A DNA stretch of 64,000 nt, taken from assembly GCF_040112705.1 (NCBI RefSeq), contig NZ_CP157804.1, positions 3,218,001 to 3,282,000 of the forward strand, in the 5' to 3' direction. The position numbers were made by a program, and so were the translations under genes. Under the pieces are notes generated by a model that made no database searches, was not told where the DNA came from, and was given only the letters and a program-made list of their open reading frames with translations. Shown piece by piece: positions 27,203-36,780 of this stretch; the stretch's first letter is position 1; each line of letters begins with the position of its first letter. This DNA comes from Flagellimonas sp. MMG031. Lineage in GTDB: Bacteria > Bacteroidota > Bacteroidia > Flavobacteriales > Flavobacteriaceae.

Positions 27203-27514
27203 ATGGTAAAAAAGCGAACTGAGCACATAATTCATGCAGATGAAGTCGAAATAGGTCCACTCCAATTGCAATTGATGCTCGGGTCCTCGTACAAAAAAGC
27301 GATTGAACTATGCGTAAACAGCATTTTTTGTAACTGTGGGTCAAAAGACAAACGTCTGGTTAATTACAAAAGCTATATCAACGACTTAAACGATGTCATT
27401 CTAAAGGGCTGGTGTAGTTCTTGTAATACCATCGCAGCAAGATATATAGAAACTGGTGAACGTGAAGGTATTGAAGCCATTGCGGATAGAATAAGACATA
27501 CCAATCAAAAATAA
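27203..27514 (+). CDS. Small protein with zinc-ribbon-like cysteines
   Basis: A 103-residue protein (MVKKRTEHIIHADEVEIGPLQ...). Two cysteine groups, FCNCGSKDKRL and WCSSCNTIAARY, spaced about 32 residues apart, suggest a zinc ribbon. No signal peptide, so it is cytoplasmic. I cannot name a family or function. Confidence 0.55.
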   Translation: MVKKRTEHIIHADEVEIGPLQLQLMLGSSYKKAIELCVNSIFCNCGSKDKRLVNYKSYINDLNDVILKGWCSSCNTIAARYIETGEREGIEAIADRIRHTNQK

Positions 27515-27682
27515 CCTTATATACTTGACCAGTAAAACGGTTTGAAGATGAACATCTTACTCGTGAATCTCATTTTTATGATACCTAAAAAAGAAGATGT
27601 CTTTTTGTTGATTAGAGCCCCTAAAAATAGTAAAGGAAGGTGAAATTAACCTTATGTGTTGGTGCTGAAAAACTTCTGTAAA

Positions 27683-28132
27683 CTACCTGCTCAATCTTAT
27701 AGCCTTGAACTTCATGACTTTTGATGTTTCATATCCTATGTTTAATATATTCCCATCTATTGCATAATTCATTATAAATGCTTCCCGACTCGAGTCATAG
27801 GTCGAAGCGATGGTCTGATAAAAACGCATCCCCCACTCACTTTCGGCTACTTCGGTTCCATTCAGCGAAAGAAATGTCAAACTACCTGTACCCGAAGCAT
27901 ACTCCCCGAAAAAAGTGTTCCGTGCCGTTGAACCATCAAATTCATCTTCCTTAAACGTGATTCGGATAACATCTCCCCTGTTAGGGGTATTTATATTTTC
28001 TCCCGTACTTTCATTGAAGTACGAAACCAACTCCCAAGAACCTATTAGCGTTACATTGGTCACCACATCATCATCACTGCATCCTAAACAGAAAAAAAGC
28101 ATCAGAAGAATAGCTAAATACCTGACTGACAT
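27683..28132 (-). CDS. Lipocalin-like lipoprotein
   Basis: A 149-residue lipoprotein (signal ending FFCLGCSDD). The mature part begins LIGSWELVSYFNESTGENINTP, the common opening of lipocalin-like domains in Bacteroidetes (a strand GxWxL), followed by further beta strands (VIRITFKEDEFDG, GSLTFLSLNGTEV). It probably binds a small ligand at the cell surface. It is transcribed opposite its left-hand neighbours. Confidence 0.72.
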   Translation of the reverse strand: MSVRYLAILLMLFFCLGCSDDDVVTNVTLIGSWELVSYFNESTGENINTPNRGDVIRITFKEDEFDGSTARNTFFGEYASGTGSLTFLSLNGTEVAESEWGMRFYQTIASTYDSSREAFIMNYAIDGNILNIGYETSKVMKFKAIRLSR

Positions 28133-28355
28133 AACAATAAATTTATAGTAATATACAATTTTAACATAGACATCCCTTCGTTAAATCATCACAATTTTTA
28201 ATTCCTTATGTTTGAGTGGCCTGAATTTTATTTCTAAACCATTTGGAATAACGATCAAACAATATTTTGAGGAATCGGTAAAGTGCAGTATGTTTTATTA
28301 AATCAAATGATAAAATTGGCCGTAACCAATCATCGAAACCAACCTTGATATAGGA

Positions 28356-28727
28356 ATGACCATGAAAAAAAAACGTGCAAACTCGGAACACTACATTTGG
28401 GGAGAAAATTGCCATGGTTGGCATCTATTGAAAAATGACCGATTGAGTATCATAGAAGAGTCCATGCCTCCCAATACTTCTGAGGTGAAGCATTACCATA
28501 ACAAAGCTCAGCAATTCTTTTATATTCTAAGGGGTAGTGCAGTTTTTGAGTTGGACAATACAACTCTGCATATTGGCGAACGGGAAGGGATACATATCGG
28601 AAGCCAAGTTATCCACCAAATTCGAAACGAGGGCAGCACAAATTTGGAATTTATTGTAATCTCAGAGCCCACATCTAAAGGTAATCGGGTAATCATAGAA
28701 CAGACCAAAACCAAACAACAATCCTAA
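28356..28727 (+). CDS. Cupin-domain protein
   Basis: A 123-residue single cupin: residues 35-60 (EVKHYHNKAQQFFYILRGSAVFEL) supply motif 1 with two metal-binding histidines and a Gln/Glu position, and residues 65-95 (EREGIHIGSQVIHQIRNEG) supply motif 2 with a further histidine. It probably binds a metal and a small molecule in the cytoplasm. It is followed by a convergent HxlR regulator and a metallo-beta-lactamase-fold gene. Confidence 0.8.
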   Translation: MTMKKKRANSEHYIWGENCHGWHLLKNDRLSIIEESMPPNTSEVKHYHNKAQQFFYILRGSAVFELDNTTLHIGEREGIHIGSQVIHQIRNEGSTNLEFIVISEPTSKGNRVIIEQTKTKQQS

Positions 28728-28737
28728 GCAAAAAAGG

Positions 28738-29061
28738 TCAGTTATTCCCGAACTTCTCCAACGCGGCGAGGATAGGCCCCAAAGACTTACCCTTTTCCGT
28801 GAGGGCATAATTCACCTCGGGTGGAAAGCCGTTTGTTTCACGTCTTTTGATGATGCCCTTGGACTCCATTTGCCGTAAATGGTCTGCAAGTACTTTTTTA
28901 GAAACTCTAGGCATCGATCGCCAGAGGTCGTTGAACCTGAATTCCCCATAGTGGAACAAATAATGCAAGATCATGGGTTTCCATTTTCCCGAAAGCATGG
29001 TCAATGCCTTCTTTAATCCACAATTCTCAAAATCCTTGTAGTCCATCGCTGGTTTATCCAT
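28738..29061 (-). CDS. HxlR-family transcriptional regulator
   Basis: A 107-residue winged-helix regulator with the HxlR pattern: ENCGLKKALTMLSGKWKPMILHYLFHYGEFRFNDL, with the Cys that in several members senses electrophiles or oxidants, then RSMPRVSKKVLADHLRQMESKGII and the wing RRETNGFPPEVNYALTEKG. It is divergent from the metallo-beta-lactamase-fold gene that starts at 29152, with ~90 bp between them, and is therefore its likely regulator. Confidence 0.9.
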   Translation of the reverse strand: MDKPAMDYKDFENCGLKKALTMLSGKWKPMILHYLFHYGEFRFNDLWRSMPRVSKKVLADHLRQMESKGIIKRRETNGFPPEVNYALTEKGKSLGPILAALEKFGNN

Positions 29062-29151
29062 AAAACAAAGTTACCTAAAAGTAACCTTCTTGCTCATTTA
29101 TAAAGACTCAGCTAGGTTTACCAAAATAAAGATGACGTCCCTTAGATACTA

Positions 29152-29964
29152 ATGGAGCTGAGGCGGACTTTAATGAATAAAATGATTAAACCCTATCCTA
29201 TGCACATACAGTTATGGCGCAATGCCACCATCCAGATTGCAGTCGGAAAAACCAACATACTGATCGACCCCATGCTGGGAGAAAAAGGAGCGGTCGGTCC
29301 TTTTCCCTTTACCAATGATCAACGTGAAAATCCATTGGTCCCCTTGCCCTTCTCTGAAGAGAAACTTAGAAAAAAACTGAAATGCATTGATGCCGTCTTT
29401 GTTTCGCATCTGCATCCGGACCACTGGGATGAGGCAGCCATTCGTTTAATCGAGAAGACAACCACAATCATATGCCCTGAACCTTTGGCAAAAACCATAG
29501 CTTCTTATGGCTTTCAAAAGATTATTACGCTCAATGATCAAATGGTCCTGGATGATATCCAACTCCACCTGACCAACGGACAGCATGGTACTGGTGACAT
29601 AGGGAAACATATGGGCCAAGTGAATGGAATCATACTTGAGCACCATAATCTTAAACTCTATATCGCAGGGGATACCATATGGTGCCCTGAGGTTAAGAAA
29701 GCTATAACCGAACACCGCCCCCAACACATCATTGTGGCAGGGGGTGCGGCTACCTTCGCCATAGGAGACCCCGTTACCATGACCGGAAAAGATATCAAGG
29801 CTCTTTGTGAACATGCTTCTAAGGCATCCATTTGGATAACCCATATGGAGGCGGTAAGTCCATGCAGGGAGAATAGGGCCATGCTTACCGAATATCTAAA
29901 GTACCATGGGCTTTTGAATCAGTGCAAGGTATTGGCCGATGGGGAGAAAGTAGCGCTAAATTAA
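29152..29964 (+). CDS. Metallo-beta-lactamase-fold hydrolase (UlaG-like)
   Basis: A 270-residue protein with the MBL fold: VGKTNILIDPMLG, then the zinc motif AVFVSHLHPDHWDEAAI (HxHxDH), a central NGQHG and GDTIWCPE as further ligands, and a C-terminal ITHMEA histidine. The overall form is that of UlaG-like or YcbL-related metal-dependent hydrolases. The longer start at 29152 has no clear ribosome site; an ATG at 29173 is the alternative. Divergent from the HxlR gene, which probably controls it. Confidence 0.85.
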   Translation: MELRRTLMNKMIKPYPMHIQLWRNATIQIAVGKTNILIDPMLGEKGAVGPFPFTNDQRENPLVPLPFSEEKLRKKLKCIDAVFVSHLHPDHWDEAAIRLIEKTTTIICPEPLAKTIASYGFQKIITLNDQMVLDDIQLHLTNGQHGTGDIGKHMGQVNGIILEHHNLKLYIAGDTIWCPEVKKAITEHRPQHIIVAGGAATFAIGDPVTMTGKDIKALCEHASKASIWITHMEAVSPCRENRAMLTEYLKYHGLLNQCKVLADGEKVALN

Positions 29965-30162
29965 ACAGAGTTTCTACTTGAAAAAGTCTCAGTGAAAAGG
30001 CCATACCTTTTTCAACCTGGCCCCTCCTAGGGTTGTAGACCTATTTTATCGGAAACAACCCTATCACATAAGGCGCTAACTTAAGCAGTACGGGAGTTTA
30101 ATAATGTAAAAAATCGAATCACAACCCCCAAAAAGTGCTTTGGAAAACCCATATCCAAGGGT

Positions 30163-31059
30163 TTAATGACGAGTAAAAACCTTCGGTTCAAATATCCTAT
30201 TTGGTCCCTTGCTTTGCCATTTAATATTAGAGCCCTTAGCACGCCCATGGTACCTTTTACCCTTTAGCAGCAGTTTGCGACTGCCACTTTTTTCCTGTAG
30301 CTCTATCATTAGACGCTCCCTACCAATCAAAGTAAACTTGGGTACCACATATACAAAACGCTCCACATGGCCTACCTTGACGATGGAAGGCTTTTTATAA
30401 CCGTAAAGTGGTTCCAGGGAAAGTTTCTGATAGGAGGATTTCTTTCTTGGATTCCCATGCACCTTAAACAGCTGGACAAAATCCACCTCAAAATCGATAT
30501 CGGACTTATTTTCTATCTCAAGGACGATATAGGTTTCCCTGCCAAAATAGGCCACATCACGAAGTCGAAGAACCATGCCATCTTTACGTTTGGCCTTGAA
30601 CACGGTGGTATTTCGTTCCATAAAATAGCGGCTGGCCTTGCTATACTGAAGACTGTCCGCTAGTGTAACTGTTTGGAATCTTCTTCTTTTCTTTTGGGCC
30701 ATTTCATCCTTACGCTTTTCGGGCAGGACATTGCCAATAGCCTCGCTCTTATTGACAAACCGATGTTTTTCCTCCAATGGTTTACGATATACCAGATAAT
30801 AGGAATAGGCCAGCCCATCCTCGGTCACCACTAGCAGATTGCTGTCATCACCCTGATTACCTTGCAAAAGCCCTACCCTTTCTGGAGTTTCTTGATTATA
30901 TCCCAGCGTATAATTGGAATGCCCGGTGACAGCTCGTGATATCGGCTTTGGGAATATCAGGGGCAACACATGGGTATCGTTGACATATAAAGTGTCCGTT
31001 TGGCCATAGAGCGTAGCAAGTGAGAAAAAAAGTATCGGTAAATATGGATATATTTTCAT
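30163..31059 (-). CDS. traN: Conjugative transposon protein TraN (DUF4138)
   Basis: A 298-residue secreted protein (signal MKIYPYLPILFFSLATLYGQ). The mature part has the DUF4138 features: YVNDTHVLPLIFPKPISRAVTGHSNYTLGYN, LLVVTEDGLAYSYYLVY, then RDVAYFGRETYIVLEIENKSDIDFEVDFVQLF and a C-terminal YGYKKPSIVKVGHVERFVYVVPKFTL. TraN is a VirB9-like component of the mating pore in Bacteroidetes. It is the last recognisable gene of the tra operon (transcribed right to left) and its ATG overlaps the TraM stop by 4 bp. Confidence 0.88.
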   Translation of the reverse strand: MKIYPYLPILFFSLATLYGQTDTLYVNDTHVLPLIFPKPISRAVTGHSNYTLGYNQETPERVGLLQGNQGDDSNLLVVTEDGLAYSYYLVYRKPLEEKHRFVNKSEAIGNVLPEKRKDEMAQKKRRRFQTVTLADSLQYSKASRYFMERNTTVFKAKRKDGMVLRLRDVAYFGRETYIVLEIENKSDIDFEVDFVQLFKVHGNPRKKSSYQKLSLEPLYGYKKPSIVKVGHVERFVYVVPKFTLIGRERLMIELQEKSGSRKLLLKGKRYHGRAKGSNIKWQSKGPNRIFEPKVFTRH

Positions 31060-31973
31060 AGGGTTTGATTTTCTGATTTGAGTATGAGTTGATAGCCATC
31101 ATGAACGGTCACCCGCACGGTACGATTGGAGCGTCGGAACACCTGTTTGATGCCTCCCAATTGAGGCATACCAGGAAGGCTGATATCCTGAACGGCATCG
31201 TCCAGCACCTCTCGTGTTGCTTCTTCGCGATAACTGTTCTCCACATAGATGCCCTCTCCCCCGTCCATGGTATCGTAGGCCTTTAAACGGACAGGATGCT
31301 GGCCAATATGGTCAATGGACAGAAAGACCCTATTGGCCCGAAACGAAACAAATCCATAGAGCAGGGTGTTTCGTGTAAAATATCTGCCATTGATATCCAT
31401 GTCCTCATTAAGCCGCAGTTCCAGACGGTTTTTGGCCCGTACCCGTTGCTCACCGTTAACTATGGCCCTAATAGCAACGGGAGGATGTACACTATCTTTT
31501 TGTATTGGTCTGGAGCCAAAAAAAGCGGTATGGGCCTTGGAAAAGTCGATGGGTTTTGGTTCTGGCTTTGGGTCGGAGTTTTCCGTTTGGATATCCACTA
31601 TTGGTTGGGTCCTTGATTTTGGCTTACGGTAAGTGCCCGCCCCATAATCAATACGCCCCTCCCTATAGATGCTGTCCACGATACGCTGGCGCTGTTTCTC
31701 CTGTAATTCCGGGTCATATGCCCCGGTGGAATCGATATACTCTTCCCCGTACAGACTGGGCTTTGTCCGTTCGCGTTCGTCCTTGATGGCGTCAACGGCC
31801 TCTAGCTTTGAGCTGAACTCTTCTGGTTCCTCTACCAGTTCCGGCACCTTTGTTTGTCTTATCTCGTCATCTTTTGAAGGTTCCTCCAGCTGCAATGCAT
31901 AGAGCATAATAAACCCACAAATGCTAACAAGCAGACCTATAAACAACAATTTGTTTCTATCCAGTTTCATCAT
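31056..31973 (-). CDS. traM: Conjugative transposon protein TraM
   Basis: About 305 residues from the ATG at 31973. One transmembrane helix near the N-terminus (KLLFIGLLVSICGFIMLYAL), then a long Pro/acidic linker with EPSKDDEIRQTKVPELVEEPEEF, and a C-terminal beta domain: VRAIVNGEQRVRAKNRLELRLNEDMDINGRYFTRNTLLYGFVSF. This matches TraM (VirB10-like) which spans the envelope as part of the mating channel. The start is 4 bp after the TraK stop. Confidence 0.88.
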   Translation of the reverse strand: MMKLDRNKLLFIGLLVSICGFIMLYALQLEEPSKDDEIRQTKVPELVEEPEEFSSKLEAVDAIKDERERTKPSLYGEEYIDSTGAYDPELQEKQRQRIVDSIYREGRIDYGAGTYRKPKSRTQPIVDIQTENSDPKPEPKPIDFSKAHTAFFGSRPIQKDSVHPPVAIRAIVNGEQRVRAKNRLELRLNEDMDINGRYFTRNTLLYGFVSFRANRVFLSIDHIGQHPVRLKAYDTMDGGEGIYVENSYREEATREVLDDAVQDISLPGMPQLGGIKQVFRRSNRTVRVTVHDGYQLILKSENQTL

Positions 31974-31977
31974 GACA

Positions 31978-32595
31978 TTAATTGTTTTCTGGTTCAAGTT
32001 GACGGAGGGAATCTTCAAAAAAGTCGGTAATCAACAATCCATGCGGATTGTTTGGAAAATTACGTTCCACTACAATGAGTTCGCCTGAGGTAACCAATTG
32101 GTAGCGGTCCATGACCGCTCCCCGATGGACCTCAAATATGGTCCTCGCCCTAAAACGATAAGGCTCCTTGTCCAAGTCCAGTTCAATGTCCACCTGTACA
32201 ACCTGTTGCCGCAACGAAAACTGTAACAGTCGGTTGTAGACCCCATCCGATTTTTTTTGACGGTAAATGGCATCCACCGAAGCATCCCCTAGCCACAAGG
32301 CCTTATCCAAATGGTCGTGGTAATTGCTATCATCAATACCATAAAAAAGCCGGTGGAACAGATCAATATGGGCCAAAGCCTCCACCTCCCGTTTCTTTTC
32401 TTGGCCTACCAGTTCCAATGGCACTATCGTGCCATCGGCACCTATGGCAAAGGCAGCGTTCAATAATTTCTCCTGATAGTGGTACAGCAGTCCCATCGAA
32501 AGGCCGCTTGTTAATAGACAGAGAACGACCACCGCCAGAACAATAAAACGGTTCAAACGAAGGACATCAGTGATGTTTTTATATACTTTTTTCAT
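31978..32595 (-). CDS. traK: Conjugative transposon protein TraK
   Basis: A 205-residue protein with an N-terminal membrane anchor (RFIVLAVVVLCLLTSGLSMGLLYHY) and a soluble NTF2/VirB8-like domain: VEALAHIDLFHRLFYGIDDSNYHDHLDKALWLGDASVDAIYRQK, then a beta region ending YQLVTSGELIVVERN. This fits TraK, the VirB8-like scaffold of the channel. It lies between TraJ and TraM in the usual order. Confidence 0.9.
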   Translation of the reverse strand: MKKVYKNITDVLRLNRFIVLAVVVLCLLTSGLSMGLLYHYQEKLLNAAFAIGADGTIVPLELVGQEKKREVEALAHIDLFHRLFYGIDDSNYHDHLDKALWLGDASVDAIYRQKKSDGVYNRLLQFSLRQQVVQVDIELDLDKEPYRFRARTIFEVHRGAVMDRYQLVTSGELIVVERNFPNNPHGLLITDFFEDSLRQLEPENN

Positions 32596-32623
32596 AACGG
32601 TTTGTTTTCAAAGTGAATATGGT

Positions 32624-33448
32624 TTAAGCCCCCCCTGCAAAAAGCCGAAACGTAAAAGTCGTCGCCCGCTTATAGAGCTTGAACTTCAGCAGTACGATAA
32701 ACCCTATCCCCGCAAGCTCGATCAAGGGGGCGAACAGCTCGCTGCCAAAGTCCGTTCCAAAGAGATTGGGCCAAAAATTATCCGTGATTTCTTGATAGAG
32801 GGCATTGACAAAGACATTGACCAAAAAGAAGGCCGGGACGATCATATATACCGCTGCATACAAGCGGAAGAAGCGATAGCCTATTTCCCTGAACCTTTCG
32901 AAGACCGCCATGCTAATGACCAAAGGGAAAAATCCCTGCATTACCCCAAGGATAAAATAGCGTTCGGCCAAAAAAAGCGGATAGATGAACAAATCCAGTA
33001 CCCAAAGCACCAGACTCCCCGCCCAGGCCAAGGTCCTTAGCCCCATAAACGGGGTGGCCAGCCATTCGTACAATAGGCCCATGGCCTTGGTGGCTGCATC
33101 CAACAGACCTGCTTCTTCCTCAACTTCTACTTCCTGAAGTCCTAGTGGCAATAGTTCGGGTGCCGTATCCCTATATTGGCTCTCAATGGCCACCAAAATG
33201 GTGTCAAAGGCGCCCAGCACCTCTGTTGAGAACAATACGACCAATACCACCGCAAAATTCCGTATCAGATCACTGGGCGTAAGTCCCCAAGTGAGTCCTG
33301 TTTGTGTTGCGCCGCCCTCATAATACTTTTTGATGATATTGACCAAAAAGAATAGTATGGCCAAGGCCTTCATCCCACCAATCGTATAGGTGGCAAAACT
33401 GCTGTCCTTGATGGTCTGAAAGACCGCATCCACATATTCAAGTCCCAT
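32624..33448 (-). CDS. traJ: Conjugative transposon protein TraJ
   Basis: A 274-residue polytopic protein with roughly five to six hydrophobic segments (for example GMKALAILFFLVNIIKKYY, FAVVLVVLFSTEVLGAF, TLAWAGSLVLWVLDLFIYPL, YMIVPAFFLVNVFVNALY, AGIGFIVLLKFKLY). The layout and position (between TraI and TraK) match TraJ, a VirB6-like inner-membrane component of the channel. Confidence 0.85.
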   Translation of the reverse strand: MGLEYVDAVFQTIKDSSFATYTIGGMKALAILFFLVNIIKKYYEGGATQTGLTWGLTPSDLIRNFAVVLVVLFSTEVLGAFDTILVAIESQYRDTAPELLPLGLQEVEVEEEAGLLDAATKAMGLLYEWLATPFMGLRTLAWAGSLVLWVLDLFIYPLFLAERYFILGVMQGFFPLVISMAVFERFREIGYRFFRLYAAVYMIVPAFFLVNVFVNALYQEITDNFWPNLFGTDFGSELFAPLIELAGIGFIVLLKFKLYKRATTFTFRLFAGGA

Positions 33449-33460
33449 ATCGTTCTAGTT

Positions 33461-34066
33461 TTAAAAGTTGGGCTTTCTATCCTTGATTATTGCTTGCATC
33501 TTCCGAAAGGAGATGACCATGTCGTACCGCTTTTTCCGGTGCTTGATATCGGCCAATATTTTTTGGGATTCCTCCCGTTGGGCCTCCAATATCGCCAGCC
33601 TTTCTGCGTCTGTCATATTCAAAAAATCATTGCTGAGCACCTGCCCCATAAAATCCAATTGGTCCAGGGAATGTTCCATGATTCCGTTGAAGGCATTGGA
33701 TATGGTCTCGATTTCATCGCCATGGATATAGGGTGAATTCAAGACTTCTCTCAAATCGTCCCGGACCATCTCAAAAAGTCGTTCGTTGTTGCGGGTGATG
33801 TCCCGGACCGCTTGGTACTGCCTCACCGCATTGTTTACCTTTTCTATCTTTTCCCGCACCGCATTGAGCTGCTCTACCATCTTTAATAATTCCGCGGTCT
33901 GCTTTGCGGATTCGACCAGCTGTTTGGCCAAGGATATAAAGTTGGTATTATCGTACACCGGCATCCCCTGGCAGGCAGCGCCTGCAGGCAGAAATAAGAT
34001 AAAGGCAAGCCCTAATACCAAAGAGCGGCACCTATTCCGGATTGATTGGCTTTTAGTTATTTTCAT
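33461..34066 (-). CDS. traI: TraI-like conjugal transfer protein (DUF4141, VirB5-like)
   Basis: A ~201-residue secreted protein from the ATG at 34066, which overlaps the TraG end by 14 bp. Signal: RCRSLVLGLAFILFLPAGAACQG. The mature part is almost entirely helical and coiled-coil: ISLAKQLVESAKQTAELLKMVEQLNAVREKIEKV. This is the DUF4141 family called TraI in Bacteroidetes elements, comparable to VirB5. A longer frame upstream to 34180 runs inside TraG and is not used. Confidence 0.85.
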   Translation of the reverse strand: MKITKSQSIRNRCRSLVLGLAFILFLPAGAACQGMPVYDNTNFISLAKQLVESAKQTAELLKMVEQLNAVREKIEKVNNAVRQYQAVRDITRNNERLFEMVRDDLREVLNSPYIHGDEIETISNAFNGIMEHSLDQLDFMGQVLSNDFLNMTDAERLAILEAQREESQKILADIKHRKKRYDMVISFRKMQAIIKDRKPNF

Positions 34067-36479
34067 GTTGCAGTGTTTTCTGATGGACGAATGTTTGGAT
34101 GGCCAATTCCATATCTTGGGTCTTTTCGTAAAGCTCCATGATGGCCTGATTTTCAGTACCGTCGGTAAGATAGGCTGCATAGGCCTCTGGGGGCACTTCC
34201 AGACGGTAGATATTACTTTCGGATCCTATCTTGATAAAGATTTCAGTGTACTTGCGTTCGCCCTTCAAATCGCTCTTGATTGACCGGAGCTGGTTCAGGT
34301 CATGGATGCTTAGATTGAGGCGTTTCCCTAGCGCATCATATCCCTTTTCGTTCCGCAGGCTATAGATGACCTGGGTGTTCTCCAAGATGGTGGCCGAGGT
34401 ATGGTTCTCTGGCAATTGGTTGATGGACTGCAGTACAATGCCAATGGCCCCGTTCTGCTTTCTGATGGCCTGATAGTAAAACTCCACGCTCTCCAGAACA
34501 TTGGGGAACTTGAGCTGTTTGGCAAATTCATCGAAGAGGATGATACCCCGCTCGCTTCGGTTTTTCCATATGGTCCGTTGGATGGCAGACTTGATGAGTT
34601 TGAGCATCACGGACAGGACCTCACGGTTGTCCCTGACCTCGTCCAGCTCGAATATGATCAGTCGCTTGTCCTCCAACCGATGGGATTGGTCCTCCCTGAC
34701 CTTAAAAAGAAAACTGTAAATACCATCGCCCACATACTCGGAGAGGATGTGCAAAAAATTGGTCAGGTTGAAATAGCCGGGGTCAATACCCAAGGTTTCC
34801 AATAACGTATTTTGGTGTTCTTGGATGAAGGCATACAGTCCTTCGAGCGAATGCCCTTCCTTGATTGTTTCATAATAGGAACGAAGGATTTTCTTCAGGG
34901 CGACCTGGTGTGCCTTGCCTATAGTATCGTCTGTAGCATATAGTTCTATCAAGAAGTTGGTCAGGTCCTCTAACCACTCTGCGGCGACACCGTCGCCTGG
35001 GGTTTTATAGAAGGGGTTGATACCAAGGTTTTTACCGGGTTCGTATTTCAGGATGATGTGTTCTTCCGGATATAATTGAGCAAACTTGGCGTAACTACCC
35101 CCTAGGTCGATGATCACTAGGCGTACGTCCTGCTCAAAATACTGCCGTAGGATGTTGTTGGCCAAAAAGGACTTGCCCTCTCCCGTTGGAGCGAATATGG
35201 CAAAGTTCCGGGCCTTGATACGATGTTTTCTCTCGTCCCATACATCCTTGACCACTGGTATGTTTTCCAGACGGTCATTGAAAATGATTCCCTTTTTATC
35301 CGAACGATAATTCGTGGAATTGATCCATAGGCAGAGTGCATGTTTTAGGTCGGTGACATAAAGGTCGGTATCGCCAAAATTACTGGAAAACAAGGGATAG
35401 CTGTTGAGCACATAATGGATACGTGACTTGCCCACCGGACAGTAGGGTTTAATATCCAGTTCCTTGAAACGGGCGGTGAGTTCCGATAACGATTGATCCA
35501 AATTCTTTTCACTCTTTGCCCAGCAAAGCACGTTTAATTGGCCCCTGATGATCAATGACGAATCATCTTGGTTGAGCCTGGAAAGGGTATCCGATACCCT
35601 ATCGAACAGCAGTTTGTTCCGGGAGCCGAAATTGCTGCTCTTGGAGAGTTCCTCCAATCGCTTTTCAAGCAATTTGCGCCATTTGTGCCGATCATCCAAA
35701 TGGATGAATTGGTTGACGATATGATTCCCGGGAAAGGTAAGACCGAACCCATCGATAAAACCTTGGTGGAACAAGAATCCATCTGCGGTATATTGTTCGT
35801 TGGGCCGGCTGGTCTGAACGCTATCACCAAAGCAGCCCTCATTGTTCACGGCCATGGCCCCAAACCGATGCTCGCCGACCTTGACCTTGTCCTTTTCCAA
35901 TACCATGTCCGTATCGTATCCTTCATTGAATCCATTGAAATAGGTATCCGTATATTGGATCATAGCGGCCTGGTTGAACGCCAACAGTTTGAGTTTTGAT
36001 GAATTATTGAGATATCCAACGGTATCCCTGACCGTTTTGCCAAACTCTTCCGCTTGGTCCCCAAGGGTCTGCGGTAACTTTTTGGATACTTTGGCAAAGG
36101 GATTGATCAGCGCGGAGCTATTGATGGCCCTGTTTTTGGGCCAGATAAAAAAGATCAGGGATTCATGGGAAAGGTGCTCCCTGCCTTTAAAATGGTCCCT
36201 TGTGGCCTTAGCCAAAAAGGAAACCTTGGGCAATTGGCTGGCATCAAAGGATGTTTTTCGATAGATATCCTGCTTGTGGACCAAGGTGCCAATGGGGAGG
36301 GATTTCAATGCCTGGAACCAATGGCCATGCAACTCCTCGAAATCCGCCTCCGAGAGGGAGTAAATCTCGGACAGTTCCACCCTGTAGGCATAGGCGATGT
36401 TCCCGTTGTTGGCCAATATCCTGTTCTGATCGACATCCACAATCGGATAGCTTTCATGAAAGTTCACTTCAGTGTTCAT
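34053..36479 (-). CDS. traG: Conjugation ATPase TraG (VirB4-like)
   Basis: An 808-residue VirB4-family ATPase that energises the mating channel. N-terminal domain with QNRILANNGNIAYAYRVEL. The P-loop domain begins near residue 430: Walker A in FAPTGEGKSFLANNIL, then ILKYEPGKNLGINPFY, Walker B in RGIILFDEFAKQLKF, and the arm YYQAIRKQNGAIGIVLQSINQLPENH. Its ATG overlaps the end of TraF by 11 bp and its stop overlaps TraI. Full length for the family; no frame disruption seen. Confidence 0.93.
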   Translation of the reverse strand: MNTEVNFHESYPIVDVDQNRILANNGNIAYAYRVELSEIYSLSEADFEELHGHWFQALKSLPIGTLVHKQDIYRKTSFDASQLPKVSFLAKATRDHFKGREHLSHESLIFFIWPKNRAINSSALINPFAKVSKKLPQTLGDQAEEFGKTVRDTVGYLNNSSKLKLLAFNQAAMIQYTDTYFNGFNEGYDTDMVLEKDKVKVGEHRFGAMAVNNEGCFGDSVQTSRPNEQYTADGFLFHQGFIDGFGLTFPGNHIVNQFIHLDDRHKWRKLLEKRLEELSKSSNFGSRNKLLFDRVSDTLSRLNQDDSSLIIRGQLNVLCWAKSEKNLDQSLSELTARFKELDIKPYCPVGKSRIHYVLNSYPLFSSNFGDTDLYVTDLKHALCLWINSTNYRSDKKGIIFNDRLENIPVVKDVWDERKHRIKARNFAIFAPTGEGKSFLANNILRQYFEQDVRLVIIDLGGSYAKFAQLYPEEHIILKYEPGKNLGINPFYKTPGDGVAAEWLEDLTNFLIELYATDDTIGKAHQVALKKILRSYYETIKEGHSLEGLYAFIQEHQNTLLETLGIDPGYFNLTNFLHILSEYVGDGIYSFLFKVREDQSHRLEDKRLIIFELDEVRDNREVLSVMLKLIKSAIQRTIWKNRSERGIILFDEFAKQLKFPNVLESVEFYYQAIRKQNGAIGIVLQSINQLPENHTSATILENTQVIYSLRNEKGYDALGKRLNLSIHDLNQLRSIKSDLKGERKYTEIFIKIGSESNIYRLEVPPEAYAAYLTDGTENQAIMELYEKTQDMELAIQTFVHQKTLQHENN

Positions 36480-36744
36480 AGGAGGTTATTTTTTTGTTGG
36501 TGATACTATGTGGGAACCGTACCCCTATTTGGAGCAGTCTTGGTTCTTGGACCAATTTGAGCAATATGCCATAGAGCACTGTATTGCCAAGGCCCACTGC
36601 AATAAGGAGGATTAAATTAAAGGAGAAGATGACCGCTATGAGGGAGCCCACAACGGCCATCATCTGGAGGGCAAAAAAAGCCACGGGCAATCCAAAGATC
36701 AAGGCACGGACACGGATGTTTCGATAAACACTATACTGTTTCAT
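36469..36744 (-). CDS. traF: TraF-like membrane protein (DUF4133)
   Basis: A 91-residue protein: YSVYRNIRVRALIFGLPVAFFALQMMAVVGSLIAVIFSFNLILLIAVG with two transmembrane helices, then KLVQEPRLLQIGVRFPHSI. This is the DUF4133 family, a VirB3-like inner-membrane part of the channel, and it overlaps the TraG start. Confidence 0.88.
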   Translation of the reverse strand: MKQYSVYRNIRVRALIFGLPVAFFALQMMAVVGSLIAVIFSFNLILLIAVGLGNTVLYGILLKLVQEPRLLQIGVRFPHSITNKKITSYEH

Positions 36745-36780
36745 ATCATCTTGTTGTTCACTAAAAATGTTGCGTGCGCC